Source: Sphingomonas sp. PAMC 26605 (lineage in GTDB: Bacteria > Pseudomonadota > Alphaproteobacteria > Sphingomonadales > Sphingomonadaceae). Taken from it: a stretch of 64,000 nucleotides of DNA. Shown here one piece after another: positions 17,430-27,970 of the stretch (position 1 is its first letter; each line of letters begins with the position of its first letter). The notes under the pieces are model-generated. The model saw nothing but the letters and a program-made list of their open reading frames with translations. It did no database searches and was not told the origin of the DNA. Location of the stretch: contig NZ_JH584241.1 in NCBI RefSeq assembly GCF_000241485.1, positions 3,154,210 through 3,218,209 of the forward strand. Reading direction: 5' to 3'. Made by a program: the position numbers and the translations under genes.

Positions 17430-18326
17430 ATGGCGATGACGATCCACCGTACCGCAACCGCCGCTTTGCTCCGCCACTGTGCTGTCGTGCTGGTGTCGCT
17501 CGCCGCGATCCCGAGCGGTGCGACCGCGCAGGAGCCGGCGCAAGGCGATCCGGCCCAAGGCACCGGCCCGCTTCCCGCCAATGTCGCGCCCGCCCCGACC
17601 CCGATCTGCACCGATCGTCCGACCAAGGCGAGCGTCGCCTGCACCGTTCCCGCCGGGGCGTTCCAGCTCGAGACCGACCTGATCGACTGGACGCGGCAGA
17701 CGCTCGACGGCGTCCGGACCGATACCATCCTATATACCAATCCAACGCTGAAATATGGCGTCGGGCGGCACACCGATGTCGAGGTCAACATCGCGCCGTA
17801 TGAAACGGTGCGGATGCGGAACGCCGATGGCAGCGTGACGACCGATGGCGGCGTCGGCGATCTGTTCGTGCGGGTGAAGCAGAAGCTGACGATCGACCGT
17901 TCGAAGACGCAGGTTTCGATCATCGGCTCGGTCAAGGCGCCGACCGCGGGATCGGTGGTCGGCAACGGCGCGTGGGAGGGCAGCCTCGCGCTCCCGGTCA
18001 ACATCCCGCTCCCCGCCAAATTCACGCTGACCACCAGCCCCGAACTCGACATCTCGGCAAACCAGGGCGATGTCGACGGCTACCATCTGGAACTGGTCAA
18101 TCTCATCAATCTGTCGCATCCGCTCGGCAAGGATGCGACGGTCTATGCTGAATTCTGGACCAAGGAGAGTTTCGAGCCGCGTCAGAACGGTCAGCAATAT
18201 TCCGCCGATCTCGCCGCTTCGTACCAGTTGACCAAGACGCTCCAGCTCGACGCCGCCGCCTATTTCGGGCTCAATCGCGAAACGCCGGGGCTGCAGCTCT
18301 ACACCGGCGTATCGGCGCGCTTCTAG
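17430..18326 (+). CDS. Outer-membrane transporter-like protein (phenol MetA-pathway family)
   Basis: A 298-residue exported protein with a signal peptide (residues about 3-33, ending SGATAQ) and a beta-rich body ending in Phe (TGVSARF), consistent with an outer-membrane barrel. The body (TPICTDRPTKASVACTVPAG, then YTNPTLKYGVGRHTDVEVN) matches the family annotated as putative MetA-pathway of phenol degradation or transporter. The name is historical; actual cargo is unknown. Start is either ATG at 17430 or 17436. It follows BphP1 by 74 bases on the same strand and meets the convergent hybrid kinase gene with a 4-base overlap. Confidence 0.75.
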   Translation: MAMTIHRTATAALLRHCAVVLVSLAAIPSGATAQEPAQGDPAQGTGPLPANVAPAPTPICTDRPTKASVACTVPAGAFQLETDLIDWTRQTLDGVRTDTILYTNPTLKYGVGRHTDVEVNIAPYETVRMRNADGSVTTDGGVGDLFVRVKQKLTIDRSKTQVSIIGSVKAPTAGSVVGNGAWEGSLALPVNIPLPAKFTLTTSPELDISANQGDVDGYHLELVNLINLSHPLGKDATVYAEFWTKESFEPRQNGQQYSADLAASYQLTKTLQLDAAAYFGLNRETPGLQLYTGVSARF

Positions 18327-20770
18327 CGCGCGAGCGTCGCCAGGCTGCGGAACAGCTCGTCGCGGCGAAACGGCTTGGTCAGTCGCGGCAGATCGGGTGC
18401 GATCCCTTCGCTTTCGGCATAGCCGGAGATGACGAGAACCGGGAGGCGCGGGTGCTGGCGGTGTACCGCACGGGCGAGATCGGATCCCGTCATGCCCGGC
18501 ATCAGATGGTCGGTCACGACCAGATCGGGCACCAGCCCCGCGCGCACCAGCGCGAGCGCCGCCTCGGCCGACTCGGCCTCGACCACGTCATAGCCGATCT
18601 CCGCGAGCATCGCGGCGGTGCTCAGCCGTACGAACTCTTCGTCATCGACCAGCAAGGCCGTCCCGCGCGCTGCCTCGAGCAGCTCCGGCGTCGCGGCCGG
18701 GAGCGGCGCATGCAGGGCGCGACCCTGCGGCAACCACAGCTCGACCTGCGTGCCCGCCCCCGGCTCGCTGCGCAGCCGCAGCGCACCGCCGAGCTGCGAC
18801 GCAAGGCCATGGACCATCGAGAGCCCGAGCCCGGTCCCCCTCCCCACCCCCTTGGTCGAAAAGAACGGCTCGATCGCGCGCGCCATCGTCTCGGCGCTCA
18901 TTCCGGTTCCGGTATCGCTGACCGACAGGCAGATATAGCCGCCCGCGGCGAGCTCGGGATCCTGCTCGATCGTGGCGGGGGCTGCGTGGATGCGCAACGT
19001 TCCGCCATCGGGCATCGCGTCGCGCGCATTCACGGCCAGGTTGAGCAGCGCCATCTCGAGCTGGTTGGGATCGGCGTTCGCGGTCGGGAGATCCGCCGGC
19101 GTCTCGATCACGACGCGGATCTGCGGGCCGATCGTGCTGGCGACAAGGTCGCCCATTCCGCGCACCAAGGCCGCGACATCGACCGCGACCGCCTGGAGCG
19201 GTTGCCGACGCGCGAAGGCGAGCAGGCGCTGGACCAGCGTCCGCGCGCGTTCCGCCGACAGTGCCGCGCCTTCGATCAGCCGCTGCTCGCGCTCGCCGCC
19301 GATCCCCTTGCGCTGCAAGAGATCGAGCGCGCCGACGATCGGCGTCAGCAGATTGTTGAAATCGTGCGCCACGCCGCCGGTCAGCTGGCCCATCGCCTCC
19401 ATCTTCTGCGCCTGTCGCAACGCTTCCTGCGCCGCGGTAAGGTCGGCTTGCGCGCGCAGCCGCGCGGTGACGTCGCGCGCATGGTGGAACGCGCCGATGA
19501 TCCGCCCCTCGCCGTCGCGCAGCGGTGAATATTGAATTTCCCAACTCGGCGCGTCGATCTCCGGATTGCCGAATTCGGCCTCGACCGTAAAGCGCTCGCC
19601 CTGGAGAGCGCGCGTCATCAGCGCCTTCATCGCGTCACGCTGCTCGGGAACGAACAGCTCATGGAACACGTCTCCCAGCCGGGTGAAGAAGCCGTTCGCG
19701 CGGAAGAAGGCGTCGTTATGCGCCTGGTTGAAGGCGATCAGCCGATAGTCGGTATCGAACGCGCAGATCGCGGTGCTGTCCGATTGGATGATGTTCTCAT
19801 GCAGCAGCAGCGCCTGGGTGCGCTCGACCACGGTGGCCTCGAGCGTCGCGTTGAGCTTGGCCAGCGCATCACGATCGGCACGGCGTTCGGTCACGTCCTG
19901 GACGACGCCCAGCAGCCGTGCGGGCGCGCCGTCCGCGTCATATTCGATTTCGGCGCGCCGCTCGATCCAGCGGATCTGCTGCGTGTCGGCGCGGCGCACG
20001 CGATATTCGATCTGCAAGGCCGCAAGCCGCGCCGCGCGATGGTCGGCGGGAGAGCCGACGGCGGCATCCTCGGGCAGGATCAGCGCCTCGATCCGCGACG
20101 CATCGACCGTGCCTTCGTTCGGAAGTCCGAACAGATGGTAGAATTCCGCCGAGGCGCTCACCGTGTTGGTTGCGAGATCGACCGCGAACACGCCGATATG
20201 CCCCGCTTCCTCGGCGCGGCGCAGGCTTTGCTCGGCTTGCGCCAGCGCGAGATCGACCTGACGCTTCGATTCGGCCTGGACGACGTTGGCGGTGGTCTCG
20301 TTGGTTAGGCACAATACCCCGCTAATCGCGCCGGCATCGTCGAACACGGGGGAGAAAGAGAAGGTCCACCACGTCTGTTCTGGGTCGCCCCAGCGCGCCA
20401 TCGGCACCGGATGATCGACGACGCGATACGCGGTGCCGCCCAACGCGCCGAGAAACATCGGGGCGACCGCGGGATAGGCGTCGGCCCAGAGGGTGGGAAA
20501 ATGCGCGCCCATCGCACCCGCGATCCGCGGGCCGAGGATCGGGGCGTAAGCGTCGTTGAAGAAGAAGGTCTGGCTATCGCCCCATACGAGGTAGACCGAC
20601 TCGGGCGAGGACAGCAGAAAATCCAGCATCGTCGTCAACGCGACCGGCCATTCCGCACGCGGACCGAGCGGGTGCGATGCCCAATCGACCTGCGCCAACA
20701 ACGCCGCAGCCGAAGCCGGTGCGGAGCCGGCGGGGTCGATCGACGAGCTCTCTTCCCTCACGCGTACCAA
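18323..20770 (-). CDS. PAS-domain hybrid sensor histidine kinase/response regulator
   Basis: This 815-residue cytoplasmic hybrid kinase has no membrane segment. Several PAS domains cover about residues 1-430 (PAS folds at about 40-160, 190-300 and 315-430). A HisKA domain follows with the His in GGVAHDFNNLL, then an ATPase domain (LLNLAVNARDAMPDGG, SDTGTGM) and a C-terminal receiver (LLVDDEEFVRLS, acceptor Asp in VVTDHLMPGM). The start is a TTG at 20770, supported by GGAGG a few bases upstream. Ligand and partner unknown. It lies downstream of the Mg-ATPase gene on the same strand, 124 bases away. Confidence 0.88.
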   Translation of the reverse strand: MVRVREESSSIDPAGSAPASAAALLAQVDWASHPLGPRAEWPVALTTMLDFLLSSPESVYLVWGDSQTFFFNDAYAPILGPRIAGAMGAHFPTLWADAYPAVAPMFLGALGGTAYRVVDHPVPMARWGDPEQTWWTFSFSPVFDDAGAISGVLCLTNETTANVVQAESKRQVDLALAQAEQSLRRAEEAGHIGVFAVDLATNTVSASAEFYHLFGLPNEGTVDASRIEALILPEDAAVGSPADHRAARLAALQIEYRVRRADTQQIRWIERRAEIEYDADGAPARLLGVVQDVTERRADRDALAKLNATLEATVVERTQALLLHENIIQSDSTAICAFDTDYRLIAFNQAHNDAFFRANGFFTRLGDVFHELFVPEQRDAMKALMTRALQGERFTVEAEFGNPEIDAPSWEIQYSPLRDGEGRIIGAFHHARDVTARLRAQADLTAAQEALRQAQKMEAMGQLTGGVAHDFNNLLTPIVGALDLLQRKGIGGEREQRLIEGAALSAERARTLVQRLLAFARRQPLQAVAVDVAALVRGMGDLVASTIGPQIRVVIETPADLPTANADPNQLEMALLNLAVNARDAMPDGGTLRIHAAPATIEQDPELAAGGYICLSVSDTGTGMSAETMARAIEPFFSTKGVGRGTGLGLSMVHGLASQLGGALRLRSEPGAGTQVELWLPQGRALHAPLPAATPELLEAARGTALLVDDEEFVRLSTAAMLAEIGYDVVEAESAEAALALVRAGLVPDLVVTDHLMPGMTGSDLARAVHRQHPRLPVLVISGYAESEGIAPDLPRLTKPFRRDELFRSLATLAR

Positions 20771-20894
20771 CCGTGCCTCCGACCTTGCCCTGCACCGGCA
20801 TGCTGTGGGCGACGACGGTTACCGCCGCCGCCGCCCGTCCCGCAACCACTTGTTCGCAAAAGTGAAGCAGAAAGCACCGGATTCCGCGAGTTCG

Positions 20895-23510
20895 TCACCC
20901 CGCCTGCCGCGCAACCGCATCGCGCACAGCGAGCGGCTTGAGCATTTCGGCCACCGCGAGATAGCCCAGGACGAGCGCGGCAAGCGCGCCGCACTCGGCG
21001 GCGCTGGGCGGCGCAAAGCCGAGCGCGGCGGCCCCGACGACAAAGGGCAGCATCACCGCCAGCCCGAGCCCAGCGAGCGCCGTCGCGACAAGCGCAGCCT
21101 GTGGTCGACTGCGCCACGCGGCACGGCGGGTGCGGATGACGAATACGACGAGGATCTGGGTCGCCATCGATTCGAGGAACCATGCCGCGCGAAAGGTCGG
21201 CACATCGACACGATAGACCCATAGCAACAGCGCGAAGGTCGCCACGTCGAAGATCGACGAAAGCGGCCCCATGATCGCGGTGAAGCGCAGCAATCCGGGC
21301 ATGTCCCAGCCGTGCGGCCGCGCGAGATCGACATCGTCGGCGCGGTCGAACGGGATGCCGATCTGCGAACAGTCGTAGATCAGATTGTTGAGCAGGATTT
21401 GCACCGCGGTGAGCGGAAGGAACGGCAGCACGAGCGAGGCGAGCGCCATCGTCAGCATGTTGCCGAAATTCGAGCTCGTCCCCATGCGGATGTATTTGAG
21501 GATATTGGCGTAGGTCCGCCGCCCCTCGGCGACGCCATCGGCGAGCACGTCGAGATCGGGCGCGAGCAGGATCATGTCGGCCGCCTCGCGCGCGACATCG
21601 GTTGCGCCATCGACCGACAGGCCGACATCGGCAGCCCGGATCGCCGGGGCATCGTTGATCCCGTCACCGAGGAAGCCGACGGTATGCCCTGCGGCCTTCA
21701 GCGCGCGGACGATCCGAGTCTTCTGGTCGGGGCTGACGCGGGCGAAGACGTCGACGCTCGCCACCCGCGCGGCAAGCGCGGTATCGGACAGATCGGCGAT
21801 CTCCTCTCCGGTCAGGACCCCAGCGAACGGAACCGCCAGCGCCGCGACGAGATGCTCGACCACGGCGGCCGCATCGCCCGAGATGACCTTGATGCGGATC
21901 CTCGTCGCCTCGAGCCGCGCGATCGCCGCGGCGGCGCTCGCCTTGGGCGGATCGACGAACAGGCAATAGCCGAGGAACACCAGGCCCGCCTCGTCGCGCG
22001 CGGCGATCCGCTCCTGGCCGGGTGCCGGCTTCCATGCCACGCCCAACGCGCGCAGCCCCTGCGTCGCCTGATCGCGCTGCATCGCCGCCAGCCGCGTGCG
22101 CAGCACCGCATCGAGCGGCACCAGCGCCCCGCTGGGATCCTGCGCGTGCGTGCACAGCGCGAGCAGCGTCTCGGGCGCGCCCTTGACGATCTCGATCCGC
22201 GCGCCCGCCTGCTCGGCCAGCACCGAGACGCGGCGGCGCTCGAAATCGAACGGGCATTCGTCGAGCTTGCGCCAACCGGCGATCCGCTCGGGCGTCGCAT
22301 GGCGCAGCAAGGCGGCGTCGAGCGGGCTCTTCAACCCGGTCTCGAACGCTGCATTGACCGCGGCGAGTTCGACCACGCGCTCGTCGTCCGCCCCATCGAT
22401 CCCGGGATGGCCGACCAGCGTGATCGAGGCTTCGGTCAGCGTTCCGGTCTTGTCGGTGCATAGAATGTCCATCTGGCCGAGATCGTGGATTGCCGACAGC
22501 CGCTTCACGATCACCTTGCGCGCCGCCATGCGCTGCGCGCCGCGCGCGAGCGAGACCGTCACGATCATCGGCAGCAATTCCGGCGTCAGGCCAACCGCGA
22601 GCGCGATCGCGAACAGGAACGACTGGAGCGGCGGACGCCCGAGCGCGAGGTGCGCGACCAGCACGAACAGCACGAGGAAGAGCGTCAGCCGCGCGATCAG
22701 CAGGCCGAGCTGGTGGATGCCGCGTTCGAACGCGGTCGGCGGTTCGGCGCCGCCAAGCGACGCCGCGATCGCGCCGAACCGCGTCCGCGCGCCCGTCGCG
22801 ACGACGAGCATCGTCGCGGTGCCGGCGATCAGCGAGGTCCCGTGGAACAGCGCGTTGCTGGCGTCGCCCGGCGCGGTCGCGTCGGGAACGAGCGCGACCT
22901 GCTTTTCGACCGGATAGGGCTCGCCGGTGAGCAACGCCTCGTCGACCTGCGCGGCGTTGACCGCGAGCACCACGCCGTCCGCCGGAACCAGATCGCCCGC
23001 GCTGAGCAGCACCACGTCGCCCGCAACGATCTCGCTCGCCGGCCGCTCCGCCGCGACCCCGTCGCGCAGCACGTTGGCGTGGAGCGCGATCGAGCGTTTC
23101 AGCGCGGCGGCGGTCGCTTCGGCACGGTGTTCCTGCACCATGTCGAGCGCGGTCGAGACGATCACGACCGTGACGATGATCGCAAAGCTCGCCGCATCTC
23201 CCGTCGCGCCGGCAACCGCCGCGGCGACCAGCAGGATCGCGATCAACGGGTTGGCGAGCTTGCGAAGCAGGCCGCGCAGAACGCTGCTCCGCGCGGCGGT
23301 GCCCAGTTCGTTGCGGCCATCGCGCGCGAGCCGGCTGGCGGCGTCGATGCTGCCGAGCCCGGCGCGGCTGCTCCCGAGGCGCGCGAGCACCGCCTCGGGC
23401 GGATCGCGCCAGAAGGGCGGCGCTGCGACGACGGAGGCGATCCCTGGCTTCAGGCCCATTCGCTCGAGTCCTTGCGGTCCGGCCGGCGCGATCGTGCGGT
23501 GCGCGGACAT
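20895..23510 (-). CDS. mgtA: Magnesium-translocating P-type ATPase
   Basis: An 871-residue P3B-type ATPase. Key elements are the actuator-domain loop LLTGEPYPV, the phosphorylation site DKTGTLT with Asp353, the hinge [32 protein letters not shown], and ten predicted helices. The C-terminal membrane part ([18 protein letters not shown]) matches MgtA/MgtB. It imports Mg2+ at the inner membrane. A later ATG (18 codons in) is an alternative start. In this window it is divergent from phosphoketolase, with a palindrome in the shared 174-bp region. No mgtL-like leader is visible. Confidence 0.92.
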   Translation of the reverse strand: MSAHRTIAPAGPQGLERMGLKPGIASVVAAPPFWRDPPEAVLARLGSSRAGLGSIDAASRLARDGRNELGTAARSSVLRGLLRKLANPLIAILLVAAAVAGATGDAASFAIIVTVVIVSTALDMVQEHRAEATAAALKRSIALHANVLRDGVAAERPASEIVAGDVVLLSAGDLVPADGVVLAVNAAQVDEALLTGEPYPVEKQVALVPDATAPGDASNALFHGTSLIAGTATMLVVATGARTRFGAIAASLGGAEPPTAFERGIHQLGLLIARLTLFLVLFVLVAHLALGRPPLQSFLFAIALAVGLTPELLPMIVTVSLARGAQRMAARKVIVKRLSAIHDLGQMDILCTDKTGTLTEASITLVGHPGIDGADDERVVELAAVNAAFETGLKSPLDAALLRHATPERIAGWRKLDECPFDFERRRVSVLAEQAGARIEIVKGAPETLLALCTHAQDPSGALVPLDAVLRTRLAAMQRDQATQGLRALGVAWKPAPGQERIAARDEAGLVFLGYCLFVDPPKASAAAAIARLEATRIRIKVISGDAAAVVEHLVAALAVPFAGVLTGEEIADLSDTALAARVASVDVFARVSPDQKTRIVRALKAAGHTVGFLGDGINDAPAIRAADVGLSVDGATDVAREAADMILLAPDLDVLADGVAEGRRTYANILKYIRMGTSSNFGNMLTMALASLVLPFLPLTAVQILLNNLIYDCSQIGIPFDRADDVDLARPHGWDMPGLLRFTAIMGPLSSIFDVATFALLLWVYRVDVPTFRAAWFLESMATQILVVFVIRTRRAAWRSRPQAALVATALAGLGLAVMLPFVVGAAALGFAPPSAAECGALAALVLGYLAVAEMLKPLAVRDAVARQAG

Positions 23511-23546
23511 TCCCGGGGCTATGCGGCGGATCCGGGCGAAGCGCGC

Positions 23547-23562
23547 TACGGGTTAGCCCGTA
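23547..23562. promoter_or_regulatory. 16-bp palindrome TACGGG-N4-CCCGTA between mgtA and xfp
   Basis: Perfect 6-bp arms around TTAG. It lies 37 bases upstream of the mgtA start and about 120 bases upstream of the phosphoketolase start, so it could serve both genes. Arm length and spacing resemble the two-half-site operators of NarL/FixJ-type regulators, and a FixJ-type regulator is encoded at 33255. A related site lies at 32209-32224. Binding is inference. Confidence 0.4.
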
Positions 23563-23684
23563 TAGCGACGCCGGCCGCAAACCGCGACGAGCGCTGGGCC
23601 GGTCGCCGGATCACGCGCGCTTCCGCGCGCCGCCGCCGCCGCACCGGCAATCGGCCCTCCCCCGCGGCCGGCCCGGAGACGCGC

Positions 23685-26045
23685 ATGTCCGATCCCCTTT
23701 CCCTCGAGCACGCCGCAGCGCTCGACGCCTATTGGCGCGCGGCGAACTATCTTTCGGTCGGGCAGATCTACCTGCGCGACAATCCGCTGCTCGAGCGGCC
23801 GCTCACCCGCGCCGACATCAAGCCGCGGCTGCTCGGCCATTGGGGTACGACCCCCGGGCTAAACTTCGTCTACGCCCATCTCAACCGGCTGATCGTCGCG
23901 AACGATCTCGACATGATCTATATCATCGGGCCAGGGCATGGCGGGCCGGGGCTCGTCGCCAACGCCTATCTCGAAGGCTCGTACACCGAACATTATCCCG
24001 CGATCGAGCGCAGCCGCAGCGGGATGGAGCGGCTGTTCCGGCAATTTTCCTGGCCGGGTGGCATCCCGAGCCATGTCTCGCCCGAATGCCCGGGCTCGAT
24101 CCACGAAGGCGGCGAACTCGGCTATTCGCTCGCGCACGCCTATGGTGCGGCGTTCGACAATCCCGATCTGATCGTCGCCTGCGTCGTCGGCGACGGCGAG
24201 GCCGAGACCGGCCCGCTCGCGGCAAGCTGGCACAGCAACAAGTTCCTCAATCCCGCGCGCGATGGCGCGGTCCTGCCGATCCTCCATCTCAACGGCTTCA
24301 AGATCGCCAATCCGACGATCCTCGCGCGGATCGGTCGCGACGAGCTGACCGATCTGCTGCGCGGCTATGGCCACGAGCCGTATTTCGTCGAGGGCGACGA
24401 TCCCGCCTTACTCCACCAGCAAATGGCGAGTACGCTCGACACGGTACTGCAGACCATCGAGGCGATTCAGGCGGAGGCCCGTGCCGCGCCCACTTCGCCG
24501 CCAAAGCGCCCGCGCTGGCCGATGATCGTGCTCAAGACGCCGAAGGGCTGGACGGGCCCGAAGCGCGTCGATGGCCTGCCGGTCGAAGGCACGTGGCGGG
24601 CGCATCAGGTGCCGATCGCCGATTTCGACAAGCCCGAGCATCTCGAACAGCTCGACGCGTGGCTGCGCAGCTACCACCCGGCCGAGCTGTTCGACGCGAC
24701 CGGCAAGGTCCGTGCTGAAATCGCGGACCTCGCCCCGACCGGGCATCGCCGGATGAGCTCGAACCCGCATGCCAATGGCGGTGCGCTGCTCGAACCGCTG
24801 TCGCTCCCCGACTTTCGCGATTTTGCGGTCGGGCTCGACATGCCCGGCGCGGTCGAGGCCGAAGCGACGCGCGTGCTCGGCCACTATCTGCGCGAAGTGA
24901 TGCGGCTCAACCTGGCGACCAAGAACTTCCGCATGTTCGGTCCCGACGAGACCGCCTCGAACCGGCTCGACTCGGTCTATGAGGTATCGGGCAAGGCGTG
25001 GATGGCCGACATCGAACCGGTCGATATCAACCTAAGCCCCGACGGGCGCGTGATGGAAGTGCTGAGCGAGCATCTCTGTCAGGGCTGGCTCGAGGGCTAT
25101 CTGCTGACCGGGCGGCACGGCTTCTTCTCGTGTTACGAGGCTTTCGCGCACATCGTCGATTCGATGCTCAACCAGCACGCCAAATGGCTCAAGGTCAGCC
25201 GCAAGATCGCCTGGCGCCGCCCGATCGCCTCGCTCAACTATCTGCTCACCTCGCATGTCTGGCGTCAGGACCATAATGGCCTGTCGCATCAAGACCCGGG
25301 CTTCATCGATCAGGTCGCCAACAAGACCTCGGACATCGCGCGCATCTATCTCCCGCCCGACGCGAACTGTCTCCTGTCGGTGGCCGATCACTGCCTGCGC
25401 AGCCACGACTACGTCAATCTGATCGTCGCGGGGAAACAGCCCGAATGGCAATGGCTCGCGATCGACGAGGCGGTGCGGCATTGCACCGCCGGCGCCGGGA
25501 TCTGGCATTGGGCGGGAGTCGACGACGCGAATCCCGATGTCGTGATGGCCTGCGCCGGCGACGTCCCTACGCTCGAGGCGCTTGCCGCGGTGATGTTGCT
25601 ACGCGAACAGGTGCCCGACATCCGCATCCGTTTCGTCAACGTCGTCGATCTGATGGTGCTCGAACCGAGCAGCGAACATCCGCACGGGCTCGACGATCAC
25701 GCCTTCGATGCGCTGTTCACCACCGATACGCCGGTGATCTTCGCCTTTCACGGCTTTCCCGCAACGATCCATACGCTGACCTATCGCCGCACCAACCATC
25801 CCAACATCCACGTCCGCGGCTTCAAGCAGGAGGGCACGACGACGACGCCGTTCGACATGGTCGTGCTCAACGATCTCGATCGCTATCGTCTGGCCCTCGA
25901 CGCGATCGAGCGGATCCCGCGCCTCCACGCCGAGGTGCCCGCGGCGCGCGATCGCTATTGGGCCGCAATCGAGCGGCACAAGCTCCACATCGCCGAGCAG
26001 GGCGAGGATCTGCCCGAGATTCGCACCTGGCGCTGGTCGGCATGA
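23685..26045 (+). CDS. xfp: Xylulose-5-phosphate/fructose-6-phosphate phosphoketolase
   Basis: A 786-residue thiamine-diphosphate enzyme that splits xylulose-5-P or fructose-6-P with phosphate to acetyl-P plus glyceraldehyde-3-P or erythrose-4-P. The N-terminal domain shows GPGHGGPG and the phosphoketolase signature [16 protein letters not shown]. The diphosphate/Mg site follows ([13 protein letters not shown]), and later come SWRQDHNG-like [18 protein letters not shown] and the C-terminal [14 protein letters not shown]. Length is typical. The ATG at 23685 follows GGAG. Its stop overlaps the acetate kinase start by 4 bases, so acetyl-P passes to ATP-forming acetate kinase. Confidence 0.95.
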   Translation: MSDPLSLEHAAALDAYWRAANYLSVGQIYLRDNPLLERPLTRADIKPRLLGHWGTTPGLNFVYAHLNRLIVANDLDMIYIIGPGHGGPGLVANAYLEGSYTEHYPAIERSRSGMERLFRQFSWPGGIPSHVSPECPGSIHEGGELGYSLAHAYGAAFDNPDLIVACVVGDGEAETGPLAASWHSNKFLNPARDGAVLPILHLNGFKIANPTILARIGRDELTDLLRGYGHEPYFVEGDDPALLHQQMASTLDTVLQTIEAIQAEARAAPTSPPKRPRWPMIVLKTPKGWTGPKRVDGLPVEGTWRAHQVPIADFDKPEHLEQLDAWLRSYHPAELFDATGKVRAEIADLAPTGHRRMSSNPHANGGALLEPLSLPDFRDFAVGLDMPGAVEAEATRVLGHYLREVMRLNLATKNFRMFGPDETASNRLDSVYEVSGKAWMADIEPVDINLSPDGRVMEVLSEHLCQGWLEGYLLTGRHGFFSCYEAFAHIVDSMLNQHAKWLKVSRKIAWRRPIASLNYLLTSHVWRQDHNGLSHQDPGFIDQVANKTSDIARIYLPPDANCLLSVADHCLRSHDYVNLIVAGKQPEWQWLAIDEAVRHCTAGAGIWHWAGVDDANPDVVMACAGDVPTLEALAAVMLLREQVPDIRIRFVNVVDLMVLEPSSEHPHGLDDHAFDALFTTDTPVIFAFHGFPATIHTLTYRRTNHPNIHVRGFKQEGTTTTPFDMVVLNDLDRYRLALDAIERIPRLHAEVPAARDRYWAAIERHKLHIAEQGEDLPEIRTWRWSA

Positions 26046-27232
26046 GCGCGTCGCGCGTGCCTGCGGGCACGACGATCCTGACCTTCAACGGCGGATCGTC
26101 CTCGCTCAAGTTCGGGCTGTTCGACGTTGCCGGCGCATTGGCGGAACCGCTGCTGACGGGCGAAATCGAAACCGCAGGCGGCGGCGCGGTCCGGCTGCAC
26201 GCGGCCGATCCCGCCGGTCGCGTGCGTGTCGACCATTCGCTGGGCACCGCGGCGCCGGATAGCTGGACGCGCCACGTCGTCGATCTGCTCGATCGCACGG
26301 CGCTACCGGCCCCCGCTGTCATCGGGCATCGCCTCGTCCATGGCGGCCCCGAACTGCTCGCGCCGGTCCGGATCGACGCCGCTGTGCTCGGACAGATCCA
26401 GGCGGCGGCGCGTTTCGCCCCGCTGCATATCCCCACCGCGCTCGCGACGATCCGCGCGACGCAGCAGCATTTCCCGAACTGTCCGCAGGTCGCCTGCTTC
26501 GATACCGGCTTCCACGCGACCATGCCCGCGGTCGCGAGCACGCTGCCGCTCCCCGCGGCGCTGCGCGCCCAGGGTCTAAGGCGCTACGGCTTCCACGGAC
26601 TGTCGTGCGAGTCGATCGTGCGGCAGCTCGGACACGACGTACCGGAACGGCTGATCATCGCGCATCTCGGCAACGGTGCAAGCGTCACCGCGGTGCGCGC
26701 GGGCCGCTCGGTCGATACCAGCATGGGGCTGACCCCGACCGGCGGGTTGATCATGGGGCGCCGCACGGGCGATCTTGACCCCGGCGTCCTGCTTCATCTG
26801 CTGCGGAGCTGCGGCTATACCCCCGAAACGCTGGCGACGCTGGTCGATCGCGAAAGCGGGTTGCTCGGCGTGTCGGGAATCGACAGCGATCTGCGTCGGC
26901 TCAACGCCGCCGCGGCGACCCAGCCCGCCGCCGCGCTGGCGATCGCGATGTTCTGCCACGCGCTGGTCAAGACGATCGCCGCGATGGCGGGGTCGCTCGG
27001 CGGGGTCGACATGATCGTCTTTACCGGCGGGATCGGCGAACACGATCCGGGCGTCAGGGCGACCGCCTGCGCCGCGCTCGGCTGGATGGGCGTCGCGCTC
27101 GATCCGACGCGGAATAGGGCGGGCGCCGCCACGATCAGTGGCGACGCGTCACGTGTCGCGGTACGCGTGCTGCCCGCACGCGAAGATCGGGAGATCGCGC
27201 TCCACAGCGCCGCTGTGGTGGGGGCCGGATAG
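26042..27232 (+). CDS. ackA: Acetate kinase
   Basis: A 396-residue ASKHA-fold kinase: [16 protein letters not shown] (phosphate loop), GHRLVHGG, the central [17 protein letters not shown], the signature [20 protein letters not shown], and TGGIGEHD. It converts acetyl-P and ADP to acetate and ATP. It is fused transcriptionally to phosphoketolase (ATGA overlap), the standard phosphoketolase-acetate arrangement used for extra ATP and redox balance. Convergent with the oxidoreductase gene 12 bases away. Confidence 0.95.
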   Translation: MSASRVPAGTTILTFNGGSSSLKFGLFDVAGALAEPLLTGEIETAGGGAVRLHAADPAGRVRVDHSLGTAAPDSWTRHVVDLLDRTALPAPAVIGHRLVHGGPELLAPVRIDAAVLGQIQAAARFAPLHIPTALATIRATQQHFPNCPQVACFDTGFHATMPAVASTLPLPAALRAQGLRRYGFHGLSCESIVRQLGHDVPERLIIAHLGNGASVTAVRAGRSVDTSMGLTPTGGLIMGRRTGDLDPGVLLHLLRSCGYTPETLATLVDRESGLLGVSGIDSDLRRLNAAAATQPAAALAIAMFCHALVKTIAAMAGSLGGVDMIVFTGGIGEHDPGVRATACAALGWMGVALDPTRNRAGAATISGDASRVAVRVLPAREDREIALHSAAVVGAG

Positions 27233-27244
27233 CGCCCGGCCTGC

Positions 27245-27898
27245 TCACTCGTCGGCGAGGACGAGCGGGGTCTTCGCATCGAGCCCCCGGACCATCGCGC
27301 GCGCCTGGCCATGAACCTCGTCGAGGTGACGGCGGGCCCAGGCCGGCTCCATGTCGGCGGTGATGTGCCCGAAATGGACATGCTGCGACGGCAGCATCGC
27401 GAACGCGCGTTCGATATAATGGTCGAACGCCTGCGTCAGCGCGCGCAGCTGGCCCATTTCATCGAGCCAGATCTCCTTCAACCCCGACGTCGTCAGGCTC
27501 AGCATCCGCTTTCCCGCGAGCACGCCCTTGGCGGTCCCGTCATAGACTTGCTGCGGGACAACGCCGCTGCCGAGCACGCGTTCGACATAGCCCTTGAGCA
27601 TCGCCGGCGGCCCGCCGAACCAGATCGGATAGACCAGCACGAACACATCCGCGTCCTGCAGCACGGCGAGTTCGTCGGCGACATCGGCGAACAGACGTTC
27701 ACCGGGTCCAGGCCGCTCGGCCGATTTGAGGACGGGATGGAACCCCATCGCGTAGAGATCGCGGACGATCACCTCATGGCCATGCTCGCGCACCGTCGCG
27801 CTATAGGCGGCAGCGATCGCCGCGTTGAAGCTGTCTTGCTCGGGATGGCACAGGATGACGACGTGACGCGGGGGCTTGGGCTGCGGGGTAGCGGGCAT
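27245..27898 (-). CDS. Flavodoxin-like NAD(P)H oxidoreductase (NQO1/KefF type), copy 1
   Basis: A 217-residue flavodoxin-fold protein: N-terminal strand and phosphate loop (HVVILCHPEQDSFNAAI), the YPIWFGGPPAMLKGYVERVL substrate loop typical of the NQO/MdaB/KefF family, and GKRMLSLTTSG. It should bind FMN or FAD and carry out two-electron reduction of quinones or similar acceptors. AAGGAG lies 7 bases upstream of the ATG. A second, related copy is at 32395-33081. It follows the universal stress gene on the same strand after a strong hairpin. Confidence 0.87.
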   Translation of the reverse strand: MPATPQPKPPRHVVILCHPEQDSFNAAIAAAYSATVREHGHEVIVRDLYAMGFHPVLKSAERPGPGERLFADVADELAVLQDADVFVLVYPIWFGGPPAMLKGYVERVLGSGVVPQQVYDGTAKGVLAGKRMLSLTTSGLKEIWLDEMGQLRALTQAFDHYIERAFAMLPSQHVHFGHITADMEPAWARRHLDEVHGQARAMVRGLDAKTPLVLADE

Positions 27899-27941
27899 GA
27901 GCGATCTCCTTGCGCAAGGCCTACGCTCGCCTAAGGGACTG

Positions 27942-27967
27942 CGCGCTCCGTAATTCTACGGAGCGCG
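27942..27967 (-). terminator. Perfect 11-bp hairpin between usp and oxidoreductase genes
   Basis: Arms at 27942-27952 and 27957-27967 are exact complements around an ATTC loop. On the minus-strand transcript this forms a hairpin beginning 3 bases after the universal stress protein stop. No U-run follows, so it may be a factor-dependent terminator, an mRNA-stabilising hairpin or a protein-binding palindrome (its core is TCCGTA-N4-TACGGA). Seen in sequence; the role is inferred. Confidence 0.45.
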
Positions 27968-27970
27968 GTA

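Noticed and set aside
22485-23684. Upstream in-frame extension of the phosphoketolase frame
   Set aside because: It runs antisense through mgtA, is Arg-rich, and the ATG at 23685 has GGAG and matches the family start.
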